A DNA stretch of 6,480 nt, taken from NCBI GenBank assembly GCA_025360895.1, contig JANYBF010000413.1, forward strand, positions 1-6,480, given 5' to 3'. The number at the start of each line of letters is the position of its first letter. Positions within the stretch are counted from its first letter, which is position 1. Positions 1 through 5,481 of this stretch are shown here, in pieces. The position numbers and the translations under genes are program-made. This DNA is from Verrucomicrobiota bacterium (GTDB taxonomy: Bacteria; Verrucomicrobiota; Verrucomicrobiia; Limisphaerales; JADLHS01). The notes under the pieces were generated by a model. It had not been told where the DNA came from, made no database searches, and was given only the letters and a program-made list of their open reading frames with translations.

Positions 1-45
1 GGCGGGTAAACATGACCGCTGGTGCGATAGGACCTCAGAATTTCA

Positions 46-1050
46 ATGCGAATACTTAGAATCATTTTGGTGGTGGTTTTGTTCGTAGCGCTGCCCGCGA
101 TGCTGGTTCGGGCGGCGACCGCGAAAACCGCAGAGCATGACGTACACGCCGTCGTGGCGGATGCAGAACACGCTGCGGGGGCGGCGGCCAAGGATGTGGA
201 ACATGCGGCGGAGCACGCTGTGCATAGCGAAGGTCTTCCCGCGGCGGCGCCTCATATACAAGTCGGGCCTTTCAGTGTCACCAACTCCATGATCATGACT
301 TGGGTGGTGGCGTTGGGCATCATCGTCTTCGCCCAGATCGCGACTCGAAACATCAAAGCGGTGCCGCAGGGGGCGCAGAATTTCTGGGAGTGGCTGGTTG
401 AAGGTTTGCATGGGTTTCTGGAAGATATTATTGGTCACGAACTGGTTAAAAAGACCTTCTGGTTTTTCGCCACGATTTTCATTTTCATTCTGGCCACAAA
501 CTGGGCCGGCTTGGTTCCCGGGGTCGGTACGATGGGTTGGGGCGAACACGCTACCGGATCATTTTTTGGAATTGCATCATTCGATCACATTTCCCGTCCG
601 CTGCTGCGCGGAGTAAATGCCGACCTGAACATGACCCTGGCCATGGCGATGATTTTCTTTGTTTGCTGGACGGTCTGGGCATTGCAGGCGAATGGGCCGG
701 GCGGATTTATCCTGCACCTGTTCGGCCCGAAAGGTGACACGACCGGGGCGCTGAAGGTCTTAATGATCTTCGTGTTCATCGTGGTCGGCGTTTTGGAAGT
801 GGTCTCCATTGCGTTCCGCCCGGTGTCATTGAGCTTCCGTCTTTTTGGTAATATTTTTGCCGGTGAAAACATGTTGGAATCCATGGCAATCATGGGCGGC
901 CCGTGGTTCGGTTGGCTGCTGGCGCTGCCGTTTTACGCGATGGAGCTTTTGGTCGGGGTGGTTCAAGCCTTGGTGTTCATGCTGTTGACGGCGGTCTTTA
1001 CGCTGCTGATTTGCACGCACGAAGAGGGGCACGAACACGCGCAGCACTAA
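46..1050 (+). CDS. atpB: F1Fo ATP synthase subunit a
   Basis: This membrane subunit carries the two proton half-channels facing the c-ring. The 334-aa product has a signal-like hydrophobic N-terminus (about residues 3-21, then V-R-A-A), followed by an Ala/Glu/His-rich stretch (about 27-70) and membrane segments near 82-97, 137-155, 195-215, 237-258 and 290-325. The family signature SLSFRLFGNIFAGE is present. Its R265 corresponds to the essential E. coli R210 and E274 to E219. E300 lies seven residues before Q307, the place of E. coli H245 and Q252, and Glu there is a known natural variant. The C-terminus is again His/Glu-rich. The protein is longer than the E. coli one (about 271 aa) mainly because of the N-terminal leader. 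The ATG at 46 keeps the leader intact; the only upstream AGGA (29-32) is rather distant, so the start is likely but not proven. Confidence 0.95.
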   Translation: MRILRIILVVVLFVALPAMLVRAATAKTAEHDVHAVVADAEHAAGAAAKDVEHAAEHAVHSEGLPAAAPHIQVGPFSVTNSMIMTWVVALGIIVFAQIATRNIKAVPQGAQNFWEWLVEGLHGFLEDIIGHELVKKTFWFFATIFIFILATNWAGLVPGVGTMGWGEHATGSFFGIASFDHISRPLLRGVNADLNMTLAMAMIFFVCWTVWALQANGPGGFILHLFGPKGDTTGALKVLMIFVFIVVGVLEVVSIAFRPVSLSFRLFGNIFAGENMLESMAIMGGPWFGWLLALPFYAMELLVGVVQALVFMLLTAVFTLLICTHEEGHEHAQH

Positions 1051-1114
1051 ACGATTTCGCCGCCTTGACCGTGTTCAATCGCGGGGGGCGGCGGGAAAAA
1101 CGAAAGGTAATAAA
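1051..1114 (+). promoter_or_regulatory. atpB-atpE spacer with possible hairpin and a good ribosome binding site
   Basis: The 64-nt spacer contains CGCCGCC (1058-1064) complementary to GGCGGCG (1087-1093), separated by 22 nt, and the pairing could be extended by G-T and A-T pairs. AAAGG at 1103-1107 lies 7 nt before the atpE ATG and is the clearest Shine-Dalgarno in the window. A structured leader plus a strong binding site would fit the need to make c subunit in about tenfold excess over a, but that function is inference. The hairpin has a large loop and could be chance in GC-rich DNA. Confidence 0.4.
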
Positions 1115-1309
1115 ATGACTGGTAATATTCACATCGGTCTCGCCTGTTTGGGCGCGGCTCTCGGCGTCGGTCTCATCGGCATGAAGGCTTCGGAAGCGGT
1201 CGGGCGCAATCCCGGCGCGGCCACGAAGATCCTCGTTCAGGCCATTTTGAGCACCGCTTTCGCGGAAGGTATCGTGTTCTTCGCGATCTTCCTGGCGAAG
1301 GGGCAATAG
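1115..1309 (+). CDS. atpE: F1Fo ATP synthase subunit c
   Basis: This is the proteolipid that forms the rotor ring and binds the translocated ion. The 64-aa product is a two-helix hairpin: helix 1 about residues 5-29 with a glycine-rich face (G13, G17, G19, G22), a polar loop R31-N32-P33, and helix 2 about 37-61 with the ion-binding carboxylate E51. It aligns without gaps to the Ilyobacter tartaricus c subunit as I remember it. At the sodium-ligand positions Q32 and S66 this protein has V18 and G52, so a proton-coupled ring is inferred. At 64 aa it is shorter than the usual 70-90, with little sequence before helix 1 and only three residues after helix 2. The start is fixed by the Shine-Dalgarno at 1103-1107. 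Confidence 0.95.
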   Translation: MTGNIHIGLACLGAALGVGLIGMKASEAVGRNPGAATKILVQAILSTAFAEGIVFFAIFLAKGQ

Positions 1310-1314
1310 TCAAC

Positions 1315-1342
1315 GAGGCGCGGAGACTTTGCTCCGCGCCTC
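1315..1342 (+). terminator. 11-bp perfect hairpin between atpE and atpF (attenuator or mRNA-stabilising stem)
   Basis: GAGGCGCGGAG (1315-1325) and CTCCGCGCCTC (1332-1342) are exact reverse complements around a 6-nt loop, starting five nucleotides after the atpE stop. ATTTTAGC follows, so there is a four-T run but not the long U tract of an efficient intrinsic terminator. Because atpF follows 18 nt later on the same strand, partial termination or protection of the atpBE message is more plausible than complete termination. Either would raise c-subunit yield over downstream subunits. The structure is seen; the role is inferred. Confidence 0.6.
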
Positions 1343-1360
1343 ATTTTAGCAGAACATTGT

Positions 1361-1915
1361 ATGGATAATTTTTTCATGCTGGCCGCTTCTGAAGGCGGCA
1401 TCGGTGAGATGCTCAAGGCCACTGGCGAACAGTTTGGCTTTCAGTGGCAACTTTTCTTTTCGCAGGTCATCAGCTTTTCCGTCGTCTGCTTTCTGCTCCA
1501 TCGTTTCGCCTACAAGCCGATTCTGAAAGTGCTCGAAGGGCGCCGGGAGAAAATCGCGGAGAGCCTGGCCAATGCCGAGAAGATCAAATCTGAACTCGCC
1601 AGCGCGCAAGTCAAGGTTCAGGAAATTCTGGCGCAGGCGGGCGCGCAGGGGAACAAGATGATCGAGGAAGCGCGTGTTTCCGCCGCAAAAGTTTTGGAAG
1701 TTGAATCTCAGAAAGCTATTGCCACGGCGAACGACATCATTACCAAGGCGCGCCAGGCGAGTGAAGCGGAACTCGTGCGCATGAAGACCGAATTGCGCAA
1801 GGAAGTCGGTCGCTTGGTGGTCAACACCACGACGAAGGTCACGGGCAAGATTTTGACAGCGGACGATCAAGCGCGACTGGCGGACGAAACGAACCGGCAA
1901 CTGGCCGCCAACTAA
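1361..1915 (+). CDS. atpF: F1Fo ATP synthase subunit b
   Basis: This is the peripheral stalk subunit that anchors the stator in the membrane and binds delta and alpha. The 184-aa product has an amphipathic start, a membrane segment at about residues 31-47 and the basic F-A-Y-K-P junction (49-53). The rest (about 57-184) is a long charged Ala/Glu/Lys-rich helix typical of the b dimer. It is a little longer than E. coli b (156 aa). Only one b gene is seen, so a homodimer is expected rather than b/b'. No Shine-Dalgarno precedes the ATG at 1361; an in-frame ATG at 1376 is an alternative start that would remove only five residues. The gene lies directly downstream of the 1315-1342 hairpin. Confidence 0.92.
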   Translation: MDNFFMLAASEGGIGEMLKATGEQFGFQWQLFFSQVISFSVVCFLLHRFAYKPILKVLEGRREKIAESLANAEKIKSELASAQVKVQEILAQAGAQGNKMIEEARVSAAKVLEVESQKAIATANDIITKARQASEAELVRMKTELRKEVGRLVVNTTTKVTGKILTADDQARLADETNRQLAAN

Positions 1916-1927
1916 TCAGTTCGCGGA

Positions 1928-2320
1928 ATGAAGACCACCAAACAAGCCCGACGCGACGCGAAGCAGTTGTTCCACACCTGCAAAGTCAGCGGCCTGCTGG
2001 ACGAGACGCGGGTTCGCAACGTGGTCGGTGCGGTCATCGCGCAAAAACCGCGGGGTTACGTTGGGATTCTGACGCATTTCCAGCGGTTGGTGAAGCTCGA
2101 CCTGGATCGGCGCGCGGCGCGGGTGGAGAGCGCGGTGCCGGTAAGTGAAGCCTTGCAACAATCGGTCAAAGCGAACTTGGGGCTGCGCTATGGCCCCGGT
2201 CTGGCTGTGACTTTCGCGGTCAACCCGGCGTTGATTGGCGGCTTGCGGGTGAAAGTAGGCAGCGATGTTTTTGACGGGAGTGTGAAGGCGCGGCTGAGCG
2301 AATTGGAAGCAAGCTTCTGA
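1928..2320 (+). CDS. atpH: F1Fo ATP synthase subunit delta, compact form
   Basis: Delta caps the alpha3beta3 head and joins it to the b stalk. The C-terminal part is clearly of this family: V-N-P-A-L-I-G-G-L-R-V-K-V-G (98-111) then D-G-S-V-K-A-R-L (116-123), matching the usual 'P.LIGG..I..G....DGSV...L' ending. The protein is only 130 aa against about 175-185 normally. Residues 7-18 resemble the first helix (A-R-x-x-A-K-x-L-F), and 43-74 resemble the end of the N-terminal bundle and the V-x-S-A-x-P-x-S linker. About 45-50 residues that would form the middle helices of that bundle appear to be missing. The start cannot move upstream, because the atpF stop (1913-1915) is in the same frame with only four codons between. 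The symbol is assigned from the C-terminal motif and position. Confidence 0.85.
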   Translation: MKTTKQARRDAKQLFHTCKVSGLLDETRVRNVVGAVIAQKPRGYVGILTHFQRLVKLDLDRRAARVESAVPVSEALQQSVKANLGLRYGPGLAVTFAVNPALIGGLRVKVGSDVFDGSVKARLSELEASF

Positions 2321-2360
2321 CGCTTTCAACTCTCAACCACCAACTATCAACTAGAATTTT
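2321..2360 (+). repeat. CAAC heptad-repeat leader before atpA
   Basis: In this 40-nt spacer CAAC occurs at 2327, 2334, 2341 and 2348, giving four units of CAAC plus three variable bases (TCT, CAC, TAT, TAG) at an exact 7-nt period. It ends nine nucleotides before the first codon of atpA. The stretch is almost free of G and should be unstructured as RNA. No Shine-Dalgarno is present, so this leader may be what the ribosome uses to start on atpA. The periodicity is seen directly; the translational role is inference. Confidence 0.6.
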
Positions 2361-3893
2361 ATGAGCAATCTATTGCAGGAAATTGAAGCGCAAATCAGCG
2401 GCGTGAAAACGTCGGTGAACAAGCAGAATGTCGGCATTGTCCGCGAATGTGCCGACGGCGTGGCCAAGATTGAGGGCCTGACCGATGCGATGCTCAATGA
2501 GATGCTCGACTTCGGCAACGGCGTCACCGGCCTCGCCCTGAACCTCGAAGAAACCGAAGTGGGCGCGATCATCCTCGGTGATTATCTCAGCATCCACGAA
2601 GGCCAGGAGGTCAAGACGACGGGCAAGTTGCTTTCCGTGCCCGTGGGCAAGGGCTTGCTCGGTCGCGTGGTGAACATGCTGGGCCAGCCGATTGACGGCA
2701 AAGGGCCGATCAAGGAAGACGCCTTTTATCCGGTGGAAAAAATCGCGCCTGGCATCATCCGGCGCAAATCTGTGAGCCAGCCCGTGCAGACCGGCATCAT
2801 GGCCATTGACGCGATGATTCCAATTGGTCGCGGTCAACGCGAGTTGATCATCGGCGACCGTGGGACCGGCAAGACGACCATCGGGGTGGACACGATGATC
2901 AATCAGGCGCGCAACAACAAAGTGGGGCGCGCGTCGGGTGACAAAACATTTCGCCCGATTTACAACATTTACGTCGCCATCGGGCAGAAGCAATCGAACG
3001 TGGCGCGAGTCATCGCGGAGCTCGAAAAAGCCGATGCGATGGGCGACACCATCGTCGTTGCGGCGTCGGCATCCGACTCCGCCGCGAACCAGTACATGGC
3101 GCCTTTTTCCGGTGCGGCCATGGGCGAATGGTTCATGGATAACGGTATGGACGCGCTCATCATTTACGACGATTTGTCCAAGCAAGCCGTGGCGTATCGC
3201 CAGGTTTCGCTCGTTTTGAAGCGCCCGTCCGGCCGCGAAGCCTACCCAGGCGACGTGTTTTATCTGCACAGCCGCCTGCTCGAACGTAGCGCGCGGGTTT
3301 CGGAAAAATATGGCAACGGTTCGCTCACAGCGCTCCCGATCGTAGAGACGCAGGCGGGCGACGTTTCGGCTTACATTCCGACGAATGTGATTTCGATTAC
3401 GGACGGGCAGATTTTTCTGGAAACGGATTTGTTTTATCAAGGTGTGCGGCCCGCCGTTTCCGTCGGTCTCTCCGTAAGCCGCGTTGGTTCCGCCGCCCAG
3501 ATCAAGGCGATGAAACAGGTGGCCGGCCGCCTGAAGGGCGACCTCGCTCAATTTCGTGAGCTGGCGGCCTTCGCGCAGTTCGGTTCCGACCTCGACGCCA
3601 AGACGCAGGGAATTCTGGAACGTGGTAAACGCGTGGTGGAAGTTTTCAAGCAACCGCAGTTCGATCCGATCGCGGTGGAAATCCAGGTGGCGGTGTTGTG
3701 GACGGTGCAGAACAACTATTTCGACGACGTTGACGTGGAGAAAATCAAGGATTTTCAGGCGAAACTCACGGAATTCCTTACCACGCGCAAAGCGGACCTG
3801 CTGACGAAGATTCGCACCGAGAAGGCGATCAACGACGCGCTCGCTGCCGAGTTGAAGGCCGCTGTCGGCGAGTTCAAGCAAACTTATCGGTGA
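2361..3893 (+). CDS. atpA: F1Fo ATP synthase subunit alpha
   Basis: Alpha makes the non-catalytic nucleotide sites and supplies the arginine finger to the catalytic sites of beta. The 510-aa product has the usual length (E. coli 513). An N-terminal beta-barrel domain is followed by the P-loop G-D-R-G-T-G-K-T at 165-172, the Walker B stretch A-L-I-I-Y-D-D-L with D270-D271, E-A-Y-P-G-D-V-F-Y-L-H-S-R-L-L-E-R, and S-V-S-R-V-G-S-A-A-Q with R374, equivalent to E. coli R376. One oddity is glycine at 168, where E. coli and most others have glutamine (Q172, GDRQTGKT). The start at 2361 gives the expected 'L-x-E-I-x-x-x-I' N-terminus. There is no Shine-Dalgarno; the gene is preceded by the CAAC heptad leader. 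Confidence 0.97.
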   Translation: MSNLLQEIEAQISGVKTSVNKQNVGIVRECADGVAKIEGLTDAMLNEMLDFGNGVTGLALNLEETEVGAIILGDYLSIHEGQEVKTTGKLLSVPVGKGLLGRVVNMLGQPIDGKGPIKEDAFYPVEKIAPGIIRRKSVSQPVQTGIMAIDAMIPIGRGQRELIIGDRGTGKTTIGVDTMINQARNNKVGRASGDKTFRPIYNIYVAIGQKQSNVARVIAELEKADAMGDTIVVAASASDSAANQYMAPFSGAAMGEWFMDNGMDALIIYDDLSKQAVAYRQVSLVLKRPSGREAYPGDVFYLHSRLLERSARVSEKYGNGSLTALPIVETQAGDVSAYIPTNVISITDGQIFLETDLFYQGVRPAVSVGLSVSRVGSAAQIKAMKQVAGRLKGDLAQFRELAAFAQFGSDLDAKTQGILERGKRVVEVFKQPQFDPIAVEIQVAVLWTVQNNYFDDVDVEKIKDFQAKLTEFLTTRKADLLTKIRTEKAINDALAAELKAAVGEFKQTYR

Positions 3894-3912
3894 TGACTGG
3901 TAGGTGAGCGAA

Positions 3913-3939
3913 CTTGAAGTCACAAATTGTGACTTCAAG
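3913..3939. repeat. 27-nt dyad between atpA and the ORF6N gene (operator, terminator-like stem or gene relic)
   Basis: CTTGAAGTCACAA (3913-3925) and TTGTGACTTCAAG (3927-3939) are perfect inverted 13-mers around a single A at 3926. As RNA it could fold into an 11-bp stem with a 5-nt AAATT loop followed by ATTTTAAA, so it might act as a weak terminator after atpA. As DNA it looks like a dimer-binding operator. Read from AAC at 3911, the + strand encodes N-L-K-S-Q-I-V-T-S-R; the - strand encodes L-K-S-Q-F-V-T-S. Both are versions of a motif I recall as conserved inside ORF6N proteins. It lies 22 nt before the ORF6N start codon. The dyad is certain; its role is not. Confidence 0.7.
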
Positions 3940-3961
3940 ATTTTAAACAGCTAAACATTAG

Positions 3962-4534
3962 ATGGTTATGTCATATAAACAAATCGTAAACGTGGAAAGG
4001 ATCGAGACATTGATCCTGAACGTGCGTGGTTTGCGCGTGATGCGGGATTCTGACCTGGCGAAGGTCTATGGGGTTGATCTGAAGCATCTGAATCAAGCCG
4101 TGCGTCGGAATGGCGAGCGCTTTCCAAAGGCGTTTGCGTTTCAACTCACGGCGCAAGAGTTCACCAACTTGCAGCCGAACTACACCAAGCCGAAGACGCA
4201 CGGCGGCCCGCGCAAGTTGCCTTGGGTTTTCACTGAACACGGCGCACTCCAGTTGGCTGGAGTCCTGAATAGTAAAACGGCAGTCGAAGCCAGCGTCCGC
4301 ATCGTCGAGGTTTTCATTTCGATGCGCGAACAGCTTTCCGCGCACAAGGAACTCGCCGGGAAGCTCGCCGAACTGGAAGGCCGCATCACCGGACACGATG
4401 AAGCACTTCAAAACTTGTTTGAAGCGATCCGGCAATTAATCGAGCCGCCGCTGCCGGCAAACCGGCGGCAAATCGGTTTTCACATGCGCGAAACCTCACC
4501 GCCTTATCGGGTGAAGGCGCGCGCCCGAAAATAA
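3962..4534 (+). CDS. ORF6N-domain (KilA-N related) putative DNA-binding protein
   Basis: The 190-aa product belongs to the ORF6N family, common on phages, plasmids and in mobile regions, and presumed to bind DNA; a precise function is not established. Residues about 12-104 form the domain, with V-M-R-D-S-D-L-A-K-V-Y-G-V (26-38), L-N-Q-A-V-R-R-N-x-E-R-F-P (43-55), F-Q-L-T (60-63) and F-T-E-H-G-A (90-95). A helical, probably coiled-coil segment follows (about 116-160), and the tail contains I-G-F-H-M-R-E (171-177), a usual family ending, so the gene looks full length. At 69-82, where relatives usually have N-L-K-S-Q-(I/F)-V-T-S then Gly-Gly, it has NLQPNYTKPKTHGG. Start choice between ATG 3962 and ATG 3968 is open; neither has a Shine-Dalgarno. 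It is not an ATP synthase component and separates atpA from atpG, ending 4 nt before atpG. Confidence 0.88.
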   Translation: MVMSYKQIVNVERIETLILNVRGLRVMRDSDLAKVYGVDLKHLNQAVRRNGERFPKAFAFQLTAQEFTNLQPNYTKPKTHGGPRKLPWVFTEHGALQLAGVLNSKTAVEASVRIVEVFISMREQLSAHKELAGKLAELEGRITGHDEALQNLFEAIRQLIEPPLPANRRQIGFHMRETSPPYRVKARARK

Positions 4535-4538
4535 TTTC

Positions 4539-5438
4539 ATGCCCAGCACCCGCGACATTCGCCGACGCATCAAGTCGGTCAAGAGTACGGCCCAGATCAC
4601 AAAGGCCATGCAGATGGTCGCTTCGTCGAAGATGCGCAAAGCGCAGCTCGCGGCGCTGGCCGGTCGACCCTACGCGGTTTTGATGAACCGGGTGATCCTC
4701 AGCGCCAGCAAGGACTCGCAGGACTTCGTGCATCCTTTGATGGAGAGGCGCGAAGTTCGCAAGCGCGGAGTGCTGGCGGTCAGCACGGACAAGGGCCTGT
4801 GCGGCGCGCTCAATTCGAACATGGGGCGCGAGGTGATGAAGTGGGACAAGGATACCACCGTTTTTGTTACCGCGGGCAGAAAGGGGGCTCAGTTCATCGC
4901 GCGGACAAAGCGCAATCTGGCGGCGGAGTTTCTCTACAAGGATGCCCCCGTGTTTGCCGAAGCCCGCGCCATTTCCAAGACGTTGCAGGAAATGTTTCTC
5001 AAGGGCGAGGTGGATTGCGTGGATGTCATCTTCACCCGGTTTGTCAACACCCTCACGCAGCGGGTCGAAGTGCGGCGGTTGCTCCCCATTGGTGAAACCC
5101 AGAAGCTCCTGAACGAAACGAGCGTGACCCCGCAGCAAGAGGCCGAGATGGAACAACGCGCCACGCCGGAAGCAGGCGGACTGGAACACCTGTTCGAGCC
5201 GGGCGCAGAACAGGTCCTGGGCGCCATCCTGCCGCACTTTCTCAACTTCATGGTTTACCAGGTCCTGCTCGAAGCCAAGGCGTCCGAACACAGCGCGCGC
5301 ATGGTGGCGATGAAGAACGCGACCGATAACGCGAAGCAGCTCATCAAAGATCTCACGCTTGAATACAACAAGCTGCGGCAGGCCAATATCACGAAAGAAC
5401 TGTTGGAAATCACCACCGCCCAGATGGCGTTGGGCTAG
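4539..5438 (+). CDS. atpG: F1Fo ATP synthase subunit gamma
   Basis: Gamma is the central shaft whose rotation drives conformational change in the beta subunits. The 299-aa product has normal length. The N-terminal helix begins P-S-T-R-D-I-R-R-R-I-K-S-V and continues T-K-A-M-Q-M-V-A-S-S-K-M-R-K (22-35), a strong family signature. The central Rossmann-like part has S-T-D-K-G-L-C-G-A-L-N (82-92). The C-terminal helix has A-S-E-H-S-A-R-M-V-A-M-K-N-A-T-D-N-A and ends with R-Q-A-N-I-T-K-E-L-L-E-I. The ATG at 4539 gives the canonical start; no Shine-Dalgarno is seen. With only TTCA between the ORF6N stop and this ATG, gamma translation may be coupled to ribosomes finishing the ORF6N gene. Confidence 0.96.
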   Translation: MPSTRDIRRRIKSVKSTAQITKAMQMVASSKMRKAQLAALAGRPYAVLMNRVILSASKDSQDFVHPLMERREVRKRGVLAVSTDKGLCGALNSNMGREVMKWDKDTTVFVTAGRKGAQFIARTKRNLAAEFLYKDAPVFAEARAISKTLQEMFLKGEVDCVDVIFTRFVNTLTQRVEVRRLLPIGETQKLLNETSVTPQQEAEMEQRATPEAGGLEHLFEPGAEQVLGAILPHFLNFMVYQVLLEAKASEHSARMVAMKNATDNAKQLIKDLTLEYNKLRQANITKELLEITTAQMALG

Positions 5439-5481
5439 GCGCTGCGCGTAATTATTAATTAAAAGTCAAAAAATTTAGAAC
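5439..5481 (+). other. AT-rich spacer before atpD
   Basis: After a GC-rich GCGCTGCGCG the 43-nt spacer becomes almost pure A/T. TAATTAT (5449-5455) is followed directly by TAATTAA (5456-5462), a near-perfect 7-nt tandem step, then an A-rich run to the atpD start. There is no Shine-Dalgarno. An unstructured A-rich leader could serve translation of beta, needed in three copies; an internal promoter is possible but no convincing -35/-10 pair is seen. Confidence 0.35.

Noticed and set aside
1..59. Tail of an upstream gene (frame open to TAG 57-59, or ending at TAA 7-9)
   Set aside because: Too few codons are visible to recognise atpI or any other product, and more than one frame is possible, so no feature is called.
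2370..3938. A 522-codon open frame on the - strand overlying atpA
   Set aside because: It is the antisense shadow of a highly conserved gene in GC-rich DNA, with composition rich in Arg, His and Leu and no recognisable domain. Its apparent N-terminus L-K-S-Q-F-V-T-S comes from the intergenic dyad, which is reported separately.
3894..3961. A CRISPR, tRNA or small RNA gene in the atpA-ORF6N spacer
   Set aside because: Only one dyad is present with no repeat-spacer pattern and no cloverleaf, and the gap is just 68 nt.
4444..4469. GC-rich inverted repeat near the 3' end of the ORF6N gene (GCCGCCG/CGGCGGC)
   Set aside because: It lies in coding sequence with a 12-nt loop, is followed only by a short T run further on, and the codons match the usual family tail, so it is probably coincidental.
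3894..4538. An insertion sequence or transposon carrying the ORF6N gene
   Set aside because: No transposase, no terminal inverted repeats bracketing the gene and no target-site duplication could be seen; the upstream dyad has no second copy downstream of the gene.
4386..5291. A 301-codon open frame on the - strand overlying atpG
   Set aside because: It is antisense to the intact gamma gene, lacks recognisable motifs and has no plausible start context.
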